Below are positions 1 to 9,138 of a DNA stretch of 64,000 bases, piece by piece. A model generated the notes under the pieces. That model worked only from the letters and a program-made list of their open reading frames with translations, made no database searches and was not told where the DNA came from. A program made the translations under genes and the position numbers. Origin of the DNA: Sphingomonas dokdonensis (GTDB lineage Bacteria > Pseudomonadota > Alphaproteobacteria > Sphingomonadales > Sphingomonadaceae). The stretch spans positions 124,001 through 188,000 of the forward strand of contig NZ_NBBI01000002.1 in the NCBI RefSeq assembly GCF_002197685.1, written 5' to 3'. Positions within the stretch are counted from its first letter, which is position 1, and every line of letters starts with the position of its first letter.

Positions 1-683
1 AGCAGCAGGATGGCGAGATACGCCACCATCATCGCCACGCTGACGATCACGCTCGCCCAGGCGGAGCCCTCCAACCCCAGCGCCGGAAAGCCGAGATTGC
101 CGAACACCAAGGCCCAGTTCGCCACCAGCGCCAGCCCAACGGCCATGGCGGTGACCCCCATCGCCCAGCCGGGCCGGCCAAGCGTGGCGGCAACCGTGCG
201 CATCACCGCCGCAAACAACGAGGCGGGCAGCGCCCAGACGATGATGGCCAGGAAATCGCCCGCGCGCGCGGCAACCTGCGGATCCTGTCCGGCGGCGAGC
301 AGGATCGGCTCACCCGCCATCAGCGCCGCCCCGAACGGGAGCGCCGAAAAGCCGGCCAGCCACAGCGCCATGCGGAACGAGCGGCGGACCTCGCGCACCG
401 AGTGGCGCCGACGGCCAAGCTCCGCCGCGATGATCGGCGCGCAGGCGGTCGCCATGCTCATCAGCGCCCACATGACCAGGCTGTAGAGAAACACGCCCAG
501 AGTCGCCGCGGCGAACTCGACCGTGCCGAGTCGCGCGACGAACACGACGTCGATCGCATAAACGGCCATCTGGAGGAGGTTCGCCCCGACCAGCGGCCCC
601 GCCAATCGGACAAGCGCCGCCAGCTCGGCCCGGTCGCTCGCCGGGCGCGTCTCGGTCAACGGCGGTGCGGCGGCGACATGCAT
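1..683 (-). CDS. MATE family efflux transporter (3' part cut off by window edge)
   Basis: Multidrug and toxin extrusion transporter of the inner membrane, expected to export cationic compounds in exchange for Na+ or H+. The first 227 residues are visible. They begin at an ATG at 683 and contain several long hydrophobic segments, including the typical first helix region with GPLVGANLLQ and a following VVFVARLG, and a conserved-looking GQDP loop. NorM-type proteins are usually about 450 residues, so the second half lies outside the window. It is divergent from sppA with about 125 bp between the starts. No clear Shine-Dalgarno precedes the start. The family call rests on the overall MATE-like pattern; the substrate is unknown. 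Confidence 0.8.
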   Translation of the reverse strand, partial: MHVAAAPPLTETRPASDRAELAALVRLAGPLVGANLLQMAVYAIDVVFVARLGTVEFAAATLGVFLYSLVMWALMSMATACAPIIAAELGRRRHSVREVRRSFRMALWLAGFSALPFGAALMAGEPILLAAGQDPQVAARAGDFLAIIVWALPASLFAAVMRTVAATLGRPGWAMGVTAMAVGLALVANWALVFGNLGFPALGLEGSAWASVIVSVAMMVAYLAILL

Positions 684-808
684 GGGAGCGCGCAGGTAGG
701 CCGTTTCCGATCCGGTGGAAAGGGCGCCGGCATGTCCGCATGCTCGGCCGTATTGCTCCACCCATACACCATCGGCTACGTCGGGTGGCGACTATCCGGG
801 AATTGAGA

Positions 809-2686
809 ATGAAGCTTGTACGCGGCGCTTGGAAACTGCTGGTCGGCATCAAGGATGCGCTGGTGCTGGTGGCGATGCTGCTGTTTTTCGCGCTGGTGTT
901 CGCCGCGCTGAACGCGCGGCCAAGCGCTCCGGCGATTAAGGACGGCGCGCTGGTCCTAGATCTGGACGGCCCGATTGTCGAGCAGCCCGCCGAGATTTCG
1001 CCGCTCGCCTTTGTTTCGGGGCAGCAGATCGGCAGGCAATATCGCCTGCGCGACGTGGTGCACGCGATCGATACGGCGCGTACCGACGATCGCGTAAAGG
1101 CCGTCGTCCTTGATCTCGATCGCTTCGGCGGCGCCTATCCGGCGATACTCGGCGAGGTGGCCGAGGCGCTGATCCGCGTGCGACAGAGCGGCAAGCCGGT
1201 GCTTGCCTATGCCACCGGCTATACCGATGGCGGCTATCGCCTGGCGGCGGCGGCGAGCGAGGTCTGGGTCGATCCGCTGGGCGGCGTGGTGCTGAACGGC
1301 CCGGGCGGCAGCCAGCCCTATTACAAGGGGCTGATCGACAAGCTTGGCGTCACCACCCACGTTTATCGCGTCGGCCAGTTCAAATCGGCGGTGGAGCCCT
1401 ACACCCGCGCCGATCAAAGCCCGGAAGCGCGCGCCGCCTCGCAGGCGCTCTATGGCGCGTTGTTCGACCAGTGGAAAAGCGCGGTGGCGCAGGCGCGCCC
1501 CAAGGCGCAGCTTGCCGGCTGGTTCGCGCAGCCGGCGCGGCTGGTGCAGAATGCCGGCGGCGACCTGTCAAAGGCGAACCTTGCGACCGGGCTGGTCGAC
1601 AAGGTCGGCGATCGACTGTCCTTTGGTCGGCGCGTTGCTGAGATCGCCGGCGCGGCCGACGATGACAAGCCGGCGGGGTCTTTCGCCCAGATTCCGTATT
1701 ATGCTTACACGCGCGCCAGCCCCGCGCCCGACGACGGCACGATCGGCGTGGTGACGGTGGCCGGCGAGATCGTCGACGGCAAGGCCGCGCCGGGCAGGGC
1801 CGGCGGCGACACCATCGCTAATTACCTGCTGAAGGGCTTGGCGGAAAAGAAGCTGAAGGCGCTGGTGCTGCGCGTCGATTCGCCCGGCGGGTCGGTGATG
1901 GCGTCCGAGCGCATCCGCCTGGCGGTGATGGAGGCGAAGCGGCGCGGGCTGCCGGTGGTCGTGTCGATGGGCGGCGTCGCGGCCTCGGGCGGCTATTGGA
2001 TATCCACCCCGGCCGACATGATCTTTGCCGAGCCGAACACGATTACCGGGTCGATCGGGGTGTTCGGGGTGCTGCCCAGTTTCGAAAAGAGCCTGGCCAA
2101 GATCGGCGTCACCAGCGACGGGGTGAAGCTGACGCCGCTTTCCGGCCAACCCGACCTCATCGGCGGGATCAACGACGAAACCGGCGCGATGATTCAGTCG
2201 AGCATCGAGCAGGTCTATCAGAGGTTCATCACCAGCGTGTCGAGCGCACGCAAGATCCCCGTCGCACGCGTGAACGAGATCGCGCAGGGCCGCGTGTGGG
2301 ATGGCGGCACCGCGCGGCAGATCGGCCTGGTCGATCGCTTCGGCACGCTGGGCGACGCGATCAAGGAGGCCGCGCGCCGCGCCAAGATCGATCCGGCGAC
2401 CGCAAAGCCGGTGTACCTCGAAAAGAAGCCGAGCTGGGCCGCGCAACTGGTGCAGCAGATGAACAACGGCGAGGACGAAAGCGGCGCCGCGCCGACCGAC
2501 GCGCTGGGCCGTATCGCCTGGGAGCAGCGCCAGGTGCTGGCACAGGCGGCGGGCGACGTGCGCCGGCTGGCAATGGGCGGCGGCATTCAGGCGCGCTGCC
2601 TGGAATGCGGCCCCGCTGGCCCGGTGCAGGCTGCGGCGGGCGACCAGCGGCTGCTTGATCTGCTGCTGGCACGGCTCGGGCTGTGA
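809..2686 (+). CDS. sppA: Signal peptide peptidase SppA, 67K type
   Basis: Membrane-anchored serine protease that degrades cleaved signal peptides. The 625-residue length fits the long, two-domain SppA (E. coli 618 aa). A single N-terminal hydrophobic anchor (about residues 15-35) precedes the tandem domains. The catalytic lysine is in QFKSAVEPY (Lys192) and the serine nucleophile in AASGGYW (Ser393), the Ser/Lys dyad split between the two halves of the family. The ATG at 809 was chosen because the protein then starts directly before the anchor; a reading frame open 48 codons further upstream encodes nothing SppA-like. The next gene starts inside its stop codon. Confidence 0.95.
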   Translation: MKLVRGAWKLLVGIKDALVLVAMLLFFALVFAALNARPSAPAIKDGALVLDLDGPIVEQPAEISPLAFVSGQQIGRQYRLRDVVHAIDTARTDDRVKAVVLDLDRFGGAYPAILGEVAEALIRVRQSGKPVLAYATGYTDGGYRLAAAASEVWVDPLGGVVLNGPGGSQPYYKGLIDKLGVTTHVYRVGQFKSAVEPYTRADQSPEARAASQALYGALFDQWKSAVAQARPKAQLAGWFAQPARLVQNAGGDLSKANLATGLVDKVGDRLSFGRRVAEIAGAADDDKPAGSFAQIPYYAYTRASPAPDDGTIGVVTVAGEIVDGKAAPGRAGGDTIANYLLKGLAEKKLKALVLRVDSPGGSVMASERIRLAVMEAKRRGLPVVVSMGGVAASGGYWISTPADMIFAEPNTITGSIGVFGVLPSFEKSLAKIGVTSDGVKLTPLSGQPDLIGGINDETGAMIQSSIEQVYQRFITSVSSARKIPVARVNEIAQGRVWDGGTARQIGLVDRFGTLGDAIKEAARRAKIDPATAKPVYLEKKPSWAAQLVQQMNNGEDESGAAPTDALGRIAWEQRQVLAQAAGDVRRLAMGGGIQARCLECGPAGPVQAAAGDQRLLDLLLARLGL

Positions 2687-3093
2687 TCGTCGCGCTGGCC
2701 GTGTTGCTGCAGGCGAGCGCGCCCGCGCCGGCGGTCGTGGAGATCCGGCCCGCCGCGCAGCGGACGCTCAGCGGGCGCTTCGCCTGCGACGCTTCGGTCT
2801 ATGAGGTGCAGGTAACGAGCACGCCGGCTGCCGGAACGGGAGCGACGCTCGATCGGCTCGTCATCGCGGGCAAGCCGGTCGATGCCGGGTCGCTGGCGGA
2901 AGCGCGCCGGATGCTCAGCCGACTGTCGGACGTTCAGTCGCTCGACGTGCGCTGCCGCGATGATGGCGCGGGCGAGCTCAGCATCTACGGCGTGCACGTC
3001 GCAGCCGGCGCCGCCCCGCGCCGCGCCCGGCTGCGCGGCGTGCTGCACGACGGCGGCGCCAGCAACCTGTCGGTCGGCGTCGAGCAGCGGTGA
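2683..3093 (+). CDS. Small exported protein of unknown function, coupled to sppA
   Basis: A 136-residue protein whose GTG start overlaps the sppA stop codon (GTGA), so its translation is probably coupled to sppA. The first 15-18 residues are hydrophobic and end near ASAPAPA, resembling a cleavable signal peptide. The rest is soluble with two cysteines (in FACDAS and VRCRDD) that could form a disulfide in the periplasm. I do not recognise a family. Its position suggests an envelope role connected to SppA, but this is only inference from coupling. Confidence 0.65.
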   Translation: MIVALAVLLQASAPAPAVVEIRPAAQRTLSGRFACDASVYEVQVTSTPAAGTGATLDRLVIAGKPVDAGSLAEARRMLSRLSDVQSLDVRCRDDGAGELSIYGVHVAAGAAPRRARLRGVLHDGGASNLSVGVEQR

Positions 3094-3112
3094 CCGGCGC
3101 GAGCAAGCGCCC

Positions 3113-3676
3113 GTGATCGCCCTGCGCGCCGCGGTGCCTGCCGATGCCGCGACCATCGCCGCGATCTACGCGCCGCATGTGCTCGCCGGGACGGTCTCGT
3201 TCGAGACGGCGGCCCCCGACGAGGCGCAGATGCGTGACCGGATGACGGCGTCCGCCGGGTTATACCCGTGGCTGGTCGCAACCGCCGGCGCGGGCGATGA
3301 GGCGGCGGTGATCGGCTATGCCTATGCCACCCGCTTCCGCGAGCGCGCGGCGTATCGCTGGGTGGTGGAAACGTCGATCTATCTCGCGGATGCCGCGCAG
3401 CGGCAAGGAGTGGGCCGCAGCCTCTACGGCGCCCTGATTGCCACCCTGCGCACCCAAGGCTTTACCCAGGCGATGGGCGTTATCGCGCTGCCCAACGAAC
3501 CGTCGGTGGCGCTGCACGAGGCGGTCGGCTTCCGTCGCGCCGGGCATTTCCGAGAGGTCGGCTACAAGCATGGCCAGTGGGTGGACGTCGGCTATTGGCA
3601 GCGCCCGCTTGCCGATAGCGTCGTGTCGCCGGCCGAGCCGCGCCGCTTCGCCGATGTCGGGATCGTCCTGCCGTAA
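3113..3676 (+). CDS. GNAT family N-acetyltransferase (phosphinothricin-acetyltransferase-like)
   Basis: Cytoplasmic acetyl-CoA-dependent N-acetyltransferase of about 187 residues. The N-terminus AAVPADAATIAAIYAPHV and the later segment RQGVGRSLY (the acetyl-CoA pyrophosphate loop, consensus Q/R-x-x-G-x-G/A) are typical of the Pat/YncA branch, which acts on phosphinothricin, methionine sulfoximine or similar amino groups. NEPSVALHEAVGF is the conserved C-terminal motif. A GTG at 3113 is the start that matches family N-termini; an open frame continues upstream over the preceding gene but is not GNAT-like. The true substrate cannot be told from sequence. Confidence 0.85.
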   Translation: MIALRAAVPADAATIAAIYAPHVLAGTVSFETAAPDEAQMRDRMTASAGLYPWLVATAGAGDEAAVIGYAYATRFRERAAYRWVVETSIYLADAAQRQGVGRSLYGALIATLRTQGFTQAMGVIALPNEPSVALHEAVGFRRAGHFREVGYKHGQWVDVGYWQRPLADSVVSPAEPRRFADVGIVLP

Positions 3677-3680
3677 GCGG

Positions 3681-4310
3681 TCAGCGGCGCTGGCGATAGG
3701 CGGGCAGGTGGATCTGCCAGCGGATTGCCGCCGTCCGCAGCGCAAAGCCGGCACCCGCCGCGATCATCGCCGCGAACGCGCCGCGCATTCCCGACAGCGA
3801 CAGGATGATGAACAGCGCGGAGGCGAGCGCCGCCGCCGTTACGTACAGCTCGGGCCGCATCAGGATCGACGGCTCGCCCGCCAGCACGTCGCGGATGATG
3901 CCGCCGACGCAGGCGGTGACGACGCCCATCAGAAATGCCGGCACCGGCGGCACGCCATAGCCCAGCGCCTTCGCCGCGCCATACACGGCATAGGCCGCCA
4001 GCCCCACCGCATCGAACCAGTCGAGCGCCGCACCGCGCCACCACCGCTCGGGCGTCACCCAGATCACCAGCGCGACCGATAGGCAGACCGCCGCCGCGCG
4101 GCTGTCGACGATCCAGAACACCGGCGCGCCGATCAGCAGGTCGCGCACCGTGCCGCCGCCTACTCCGGTGATCAGCGCGAAGAACGCCAGCGTCACCATG
4201 GTCTGCCCCCGCCGCGCCGCCGCCAGCGCGCCCGAAGCGGCAAAGACGGCCAGCCCGGCAAGGTCGAACCAGGGCGCGAGCGCCGGGAGGAGGATTGCGG
4301 GCGGCTCCAT
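3681..4310 (-). CDS. TRIC-type cation channel family protein (YadS/UPF0126)
   Basis: Integral inner-membrane protein of 209 residues with about seven hydrophobic segments arranged as two repeats. Each repeat carries the family hallmark: GVGGGTVRD in the first and CVGGIIRD in the second. Bacterial members are homologues of trimeric intracellular cation channels and conduct monovalent cations. The gene is convergent with the GNAT gene (4 bp between stops), and no separate terminator is visible in that gap. Physiological role in this organism is unknown. Confidence 0.88.
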   Translation of the reverse strand: MEPPAILLPALAPWFDLAGLAVFAASGALAAARRGQTMVTLAFFALITGVGGGTVRDLLIGAPVFWIVDSRAAAVCLSVALVIWVTPERWWRGAALDWFDAVGLAAYAVYGAAKALGYGVPPVPAFLMGVVTACVGGIIRDVLAGEPSILMRPELYVTAAALASALFIILSLSGMRGAFAAMIAAGAGFALRTAAIRWQIHLPAYRQRR

Positions 4311-4371
4311 GCCCGCCGGCTAACAGATCCGCCGCCCGCACGGGAGAGGCTGTTGCCGCCGAGCGCGATGC

Positions 4372-6432
4372 TCAGCCGAAATTATGCTTGATCGTCAGCG
4401 ACGGCAGGATGTGCTGGCTGCGCACCCGATCCTCCACGCGAACGGGGGTGGTGGAGCGCCGATCGGGGTCGAAGAACAGCCGTTGGCGCCGGGTGTCGGC
4501 ATCGCTCAGATTGTCGATGGTCAGCGTCACGGTGGTGGTTCGCGTCGGCCGATATTCGGCAAAGCCGGTGATATACGGATTGGATGGATAGCCTGTGTCC
4601 AGCTCGTTTCGCCGGTAGTAAGTGTACGGATCGTTGCCGGCGAGGCCGAAACCCCAGGCGAAATTGCCCAGATCCTGTCGCCAGTTCACCTCGTACACAA
4701 AGGGGGATGCGCCCGAATACGGCCGCTGTCGGCCGGTATACGGATCACGCACCGACGTGCCGACATAGCTCAGCCGGCCGGAGATCCGCCCGCCCTTGAT
4801 CCCTAGCTTCGCGACTGGAATGTCATAGGTGGCGCGCGCGATCTTGCTGGTGCCATCGCCAAGATTGCCGGGCGCGTCAAAGCCTTCGGGCGTCGGCACG
4901 CGATCCTGCACCAGCGCGGTGCGGGTGTAGCCAAGCTCGATCTTCACCAAGCCATCGCCCAGCACCTGCTTCTCGACCGTCGCCAGCGTTTCCCAGGAGC
5001 GCTGCGGCACCAGGTCGGCATTGCCGCCGTTAACCCGCTCGTTGGCGAGTTCCGCTGCGCTGATGAATTCCTCGAAACGCAACTGCGCCACCGTCCGCAC
5101 CACAGACAATTGCGCGCGCCAGACATTCCCGGGGCGCCACTCGACGTTCATTTTCGGCTTCAGAAAGCGCAGCGAGCGTTTCGCGTCCGCATCCCCGTCG
5201 ACCCTCAGGCGCGATACTTCGTAGTTCAGCGCCAGATCCATGCGCAGTTTGGGCGAGAGCGCGCGGCTGGCGTTGGCAAAGCCCTCGGCGCGATATTCGG
5301 TGACGATCGCGTCATCCACCGGCAGGTCGATACGGCGGCGCACTCCGTCCCCTGCAAAGCCGAACAGGTCGACCTTGCTGCGCAGGCGGTTCAGCGCGCC
5401 CTCCAGCCCCGTCTCCACCGCCCAGCCGTTCAGGTCGGGCCGGGTCCACAAACCACGCAGAACGGCTTCATCGCGCTGGCTGCGCCCCTGTTGCTCGTTG
5501 CCACCGATCAAGCCGCTGGGCACCCGCAGCAGCGACAATTCGCGCTCGGCACGGTCGCGGCGAGAGGCAAGGCCGATCAGTTTCACGCCGCCGCCCATCA
5601 ACGGCCGCTGGACGTCGCCGCCGACCTCCCATTCGTCGAAGTAAAGTCGCTGCGTCAGCCGATCGTCGCGCGCGATGCCGCCGGTGGGCAGCACCGCGTT
5701 GGTCTGGCTCAATCGGAAGCGATCAAAGGCATAGCGGGCGTTGAACCGCGCGGTTTCGAACTGTGACGCCTTGTAATCCCACGAACCCGATACGAACGCG
5801 TTAGGATCGCGCACATCGTTGATCTTGCGCCGATATTCCAGGAGATCGCCGGAAGGCAGCGCACGCAGCGTGTCAAATCCTTCGTCGTTGGTCAGGTTGT
5901 TGTTGACGCCGATCGAGGCGTTGAAGGTGGAATCGCCCCGGCGCAGCAGCGTCGATACGCTCCCTTCTGGCAGCAGCGGGCCGTCATATTGCCGCCGCAG
6001 CGTTCCGGTGACGGTGCCGGCGAGACCACCGGCGCCCGTCAGGATCAGGTTTACCACCTGCGCCTTGCCGCTATATTCCGCGCCAAAGGCGGTGCCCGGC
6101 CCCACCTCGACGCGTGCCACGCGATTAGCGGGAATGCGCGCCAGGACGACCTCGATCGTGTCGCTTTTCGATGAAGGCCGCTGGCCGTTGATAACGACAT
6201 TGCCCGCCGCCTGCCCGAAGCCGCGCACGTCCTGCTGCACCTGCTCCAGCGTGAAGCCGGGTACGCGGCGGACAAGCTCCAGCGCATTGGCCGGCTGGAA
6301 ACGCTGGAAAAACGCCGCGTCGTAAGTGGTGCGCCCCGTCGCATCGACGGTCTGCGCCACGGCAGGCGCCGCAACCACCGCAACTGCCACGCTGGCAGCC
6401 AGTGCGACACGCATGAACATCATTCCCCCCAT
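4372..6432 (-). CDS. TonB-dependent outer-membrane receptor
   Basis: Predicted outer-membrane active transporter of 686 residues. An N-terminal signal peptide ends near VVAAPAVAQ. A plug domain follows (about residues 35-140) with LVRRVPGF, VVINGQRPSSKS, RIPANRVARVEV and an AEYSGKAQVVNL segment typical of TonB plugs. The remainder is rich in alternating aromatic/polar strands ending in a terminal beta strand. The ATG at 6432 has GAAG at suitable distance; ATGs 9 and 12 nt downstream are alternatives. No sigma/anti-sigma pair or obvious substrate pathway adjoins it, so the ligand is unknown. Moderately short for a siderophore receptor. Confidence 0.85.
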   Translation of the reverse strand: MGGMMFMRVALAASVAVAVVAAPAVAQTVDATGRTTYDAAFFQRFQPANALELVRRVPGFTLEQVQQDVRGFGQAAGNVVINGQRPSSKSDTIEVVLARIPANRVARVEVGPGTAFGAEYSGKAQVVNLILTGAGGLAGTVTGTLRRQYDGPLLPEGSVSTLLRRGDSTFNASIGVNNNLTNDEGFDTLRALPSGDLLEYRRKINDVRDPNAFVSGSWDYKASQFETARFNARYAFDRFRLSQTNAVLPTGGIARDDRLTQRLYFDEWEVGGDVQRPLMGGGVKLIGLASRRDRAERELSLLRVPSGLIGGNEQQGRSQRDEAVLRGLWTRPDLNGWAVETGLEGALNRLRSKVDLFGFAGDGVRRRIDLPVDDAIVTEYRAEGFANASRALSPKLRMDLALNYEVSRLRVDGDADAKRSLRFLKPKMNVEWRPGNVWRAQLSVVRTVAQLRFEEFISAAELANERVNGGNADLVPQRSWETLATVEKQVLGDGLVKIELGYTRTALVQDRVPTPEGFDAPGNLGDGTSKIARATYDIPVAKLGIKGGRISGRLSYVGTSVRDPYTGRQRPYSGASPFVYEVNWRQDLGNFAWGFGLAGNDPYTYYRRNELDTGYPSNPYITGFAEYRPTRTTTVTLTIDNLSDADTRRQRLFFDPDRRSTTPVRVEDRVRSQHILPSLTIKHNFG

Positions 6433-6792
6433 TAGCGCTTCTTTATTGAGGGCTAAGCAACCGGCAGGCCAGCAGTAGTTCGCTGACACTCCATCTTCGG
6501 CTGCCCGGGTGTCGGGCTCCTCTTATCGAATACACGGTCGCGGCTTGCCGCTTCACACCGGATCGGTTCCTTCGACAGCGCTTGCACAAGCGACCTCATG
6601 CTCGGCGTCGACTAAAGGGCGGGCTTGGCGCCGCGACACGGACGTTGTGTAATCCGGCCGGTGTGCATTAGCCCTTCGGCCTGGCCATGCGCCACTTGTC
6701 TCGCGGTGGCCGCGCAGCGGCAAGCGCTGTCTCGACACCGCCACACGACCCGCCTATCGCTCGCCTGAAACAACGGATTCTTAGGGGGTTTA
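6433..6792. other. Intergenic region between the TonB-receptor gene and glpX
   Basis: About 360 bp separating divergent genes, so it should carry promoters for both. I see no convincing gene. The only clear signal is an AGGGGG Shine-Dalgarno just ahead of the glpX ATG. No Fur-like palindrome or strong hairpin could be picked out by eye. Confidence 0.5.
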
Positions 6793-7764
6793 ATGCCGAC
6801 AGCCAGCAAGGTGCTCGATCGCGTCCTGGTGCTCGAAATGGTGCGCGTGACGGAGGCAGCGGCGATCGGCGCTTCCACCCTGATCGGGCGCGGCGACGAA
6901 AAGGCCGCCGATGCCGCCGCCGTCGAGGCGATGCGCGAGGCGCTGAACACGCTCGACATCGACGGCACGGTCGTGATCGGCGAGGGCGAGCGCGACGAGG
7001 CGCCGATGCTCTTTATCGGTGAAAAGGTCGGCGCGGCGCAGGGCAGCGGCCCCAAGATCGACATCGCGCTCGATCCGCTGGAAGGCACCACCATTTGCGC
7101 AAAGGCCGGTCCGAACAGCCTTGCCGTGCTGGCGATCGGCGAGGAGGGCTGCCTGCTCAACGCCCCCGACGTGTACATGGACAAGCTGGCGGTCGGCCCG
7201 GGCCTGCCCGACGGCATCATCGACCTCGACAAGACGCCGACGCAGAATGTCGAGGCGATCGCCGCCGCCAAGGGCGTGAAGCCCAACGAGATCATCGCCT
7301 GCGTCCTCGATCGCCCGCGCCACGAGAAACTGATCGCGGAGCTGCGCTCGATCGGCTGCGGCGTGGTGCTGATCGGCGACGGCGACGTTGCCGGCGTGAT
7401 CGCGACGACCAACCCCGACACGACGATCGATGTGTACATGGGCTCGGGCGGCGCGCCGGAAGGCGTGCTGGCGTGCGCGGCGCTGCGCTGCGTCGGCGGG
7501 CAGTTCAAGGGCCGCCTGCTGTTCCGCAACGAGGACGAGCGCGCACGTGCCCGCAAGTGGGGCATTACCGATCTCGACAAGCAGTATGATCTGAAGGAAC
7601 TGGCGAAGGGCGACTGCATCTTCGCCGCCACCGGCGTCACCGATGGGTCGCTGCTGGAGGGCGTGAAGCGCCGCGGCAAGACGATGACCACCGAAAGCGT
7701 GGTGATGCGCGCCTCGTCGGGCACGGTGCGCTGGGTGAAGGGCGAGCACCGCCTGGATCGCTGA
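6793..7764 (+). CDS. glpX: Class II fructose-1,6-bisphosphatase
   Basis: Hydrolyses fructose-1,6-bisphosphate to fructose-6-phosphate in gluconeogenesis; cytoplasmic and metal dependent. The 323-residue protein has the class II signatures: GRGDEKAAD near residue 33, GEGERDEAPML at about 63-73 and DPLEGTT at 94-100, which bind metal and phosphate. Length matches GlpX (about 330 aa). A strong AGGGGG ribosome site lies 7 nt before ATG. It probably forms a two-gene unit with the CPBP protease 17 bp downstream. With aceA and gcd in the same window it fits growth on non-sugar carbon, but co-regulation is not evident. Confidence 0.97.
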   Translation: MPTASKVLDRVLVLEMVRVTEAAAIGASTLIGRGDEKAADAAAVEAMREALNTLDIDGTVVIGEGERDEAPMLFIGEKVGAAQGSGPKIDIALDPLEGTTICAKAGPNSLAVLAIGEEGCLLNAPDVYMDKLAVGPGLPDGIIDLDKTPTQNVEAIAAAKGVKPNEIIACVLDRPRHEKLIAELRSIGCGVVLIGDGDVAGVIATTNPDTTIDVYMGSGGAPEGVLACAALRCVGGQFKGRLLFRNEDERARARKWGITDLDKQYDLKELAKGDCIFAATGVTDGSLLEGVKRRGKTMTTESVVMRASSGTVRWVKGEHRLDR

Positions 7765-7781
7765 TCCGGCGGCGCTGACGC

Positions 7782-8519
7782 ATGCTGGCCGCCGCGCTGC
7801 TCGTCGCCGCGCTCGGCCTGCTGGCGCACGGCTGGTTCACCAAGCGAAGTTTTGCGGCGCGGATTGCCTGGGCGGTCCGCGCCGGTTCCATGTCACGGCC
7901 GCGCGCGACGCTCGGCTGGGCGCTCGCGATTGTCGTTACGTACGGCGTAACGGCGCTGGTCGGCCTGGCGTTGCTCGGGCGGCTGCCTGCGGTGACGGTG
8001 TTGCCGCCCGAACTTGGCGTGGCGGCAAGCGCGCTTAGTATCGCCCCGATCGCGCTTGAAGCAGTAGCGGAGATCGCCTGGTCGCTCGCCGGCGGCTTCC
8101 TGCTCGGCGCGCTGACGGTCATCGTCATGACTCGGCGCGGCTGGCGAGTAGTGCGGATGTACCGTTCGCCTTCAGCCGCAATGAACACGCGGGAAGCGGG
8201 AGCCGCGCTGGTGCTGTCGGCAGCGGCCGGGGTGGGGGAGGAATTGTTCTTCCGCCTCGCCATTCCGCTGCTCGGCGCCATCGTCTTCGGCAGCGGTGTC
8301 GCGGGCTGCGTGCTGGGCTGGGCGGCCTTCACGCTGGCGCACCGCTATCAGGGCGCGCTCGGCATGGCTGCGGTGGGGTTGGTCGGCGCGGTGCTCGCCT
8401 GGCTTTATCTCGCCACCGGGCTGTTATGGCTCGTCATGCTGCTGCACACGCTGGTCGATGCCAGCGCCCTGGTGCTGCGCCCATGGCTGGAACGGGTGGC
8501 GCGCCCGCGCGTGATCTAG
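7782..8519 (+). CDS. CPBP family intramembrane metalloprotease
   Basis: Polytopic inner-membrane protein of 245 residues belonging to the CAAX-protease/bacteriocin-processing group (Abi). The three motifs are visible: GEELFFR at 152-158 (EExxxR), FTLAH at 183-187 (FxxxH) and a distal His222 in LLHTLVD. These are the predicted catalytic Glu and metal-binding His residues. At least five hydrophobic stretches surround them. It follows glpX by 17 bp on the same strand and ends at a strong hairpin. Substrates of such proteins are generally unknown. Confidence 0.85.
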   Translation: MLAAALLVAALGLLAHGWFTKRSFAARIAWAVRAGSMSRPRATLGWALAIVVTYGVTALVGLALLGRLPAVTVLPPELGVAASALSIAPIALEAVAEIAWSLAGGFLLGALTVIVMTRRGWRVVRMYRSPSAAMNTREAGAALVLSAAAGVGEELFFRLAIPLLGAIVFGSGVAGCVLGWAAFTLAHRYQGALGMAAVGLVGAVLAWLYLATGLLWLVMLLHTLVDASALVLRPWLERVARPRVI

Positions 8520-8547
8520 CGCGACAAGCCAGATTGTTGAGAAGGGA

Positions 8548-8573
8548 TCGGGGAGCGGAGCGCCGCTCCCCGA
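8548..8573. terminator. Hairpin between convergent CPBP gene and nusG
   Basis: Perfect 11-bp stem (TCGGGGAGCGG with its complement at 8563-8573) and a 4-nt AGCG loop, between the stop codons of two convergent genes. There is no strong U-run on either side, so it may act as a two-way terminator or 3'-end stabiliser. Confidence 0.65.
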
Positions 8574-8580
8574 CTACCCC

Positions 8581-9117
8581 TTACTTGCTGCGCTCGACCT
8601 GCTCGAAATCGAGCTCCACCGGCGTGGCGCGGCCGAAGATCGACACCGACACCTTCACCTTGGACTTGTCGAAATCCAGTTCCTCGACGGTGCCGTTGAA
8701 GCTCGCGAACGGGCCTTCCAGCACCTTGACCGCATCGCCGATCTCGAAATCGACCTTGATCTTGGCCTTGGGCGCGGCGGCGGCTTCTTCCTTGCTGTTC
8801 AGCATGCGCGTGGCTTCCGCCTCGCTGATCGCCTGCGGCTTGCCCGAGGAGCCCAGGAATCCCGTCACCTTGGGCGTGTTCTTGACGAGGTGATAGACCT
8901 GGTCGGTCATGTCGAGCTTGGCCAGCACATAGCCGGGCATAAACTTGCGCTCGACCTGGATCTTCTTGCCGCGGCGCGCTTCCTGCACCGTCTCGGTCGG
9001 CACCTCGATGCGCTCGACGAGCTGTTCCAGGCCCATGCGATTGGCCTCGGCCATGATCGCGTCGCGAACCTTGCCCTCGAAGCCGGAATAAGCGTGGATG
9101 ATGTACCAGCGTGCCAT
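8581..9117 (-). CDS. nusG: Transcription termination/antitermination protein NusG
   Basis: Elongation factor that binds RNA polymerase and links it to Rho or ribosomes. The 178 residues contain the NGN domain starting ARWYIIHAYSGFEGKVRDA, a central RKFMPGYVLAKL segment, and a C-terminal KOW domain with FEIGDAVKVLEGPFASFNG. It lies 21 bp downstream of secE, the usual order. Unlike many bacteria, ribosomal protein genes rplK/rplA do not follow: the gene ends against a hairpin and a convergent protease gene. Confidence 0.98.
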   Translation of the reverse strand: MARWYIIHAYSGFEGKVRDAIMAEANRMGLEQLVERIEVPTETVQEARRGKKIQVERKFMPGYVLAKLDMTDQVYHLVKNTPKVTGFLGSSGKPQAISEAEATRMLNSKEEAAAAPKAKIKVDFEIGDAVKVLEGPFASFNGTVEELDFDKSKVKVSVSIFGRATPVELDFEQVERSK

Positions 9118-9138
9118 GGGGGGACGCGTCCTTCTTGG

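Noticed and set aside
665-808. 48-codon upstream extension of sppA
   Set aside because: Composition is Arg-rich and unlike a signal or membrane N-terminus; the ATG at 809 starts right before the anchor.
6612-7829. Long minus-strand open frame opposite glpX
   Set aside because: It is antisense to a clearly conserved gene and is Ser/Arg-rich, as expected for a shadow frame in GC-rich DNA.
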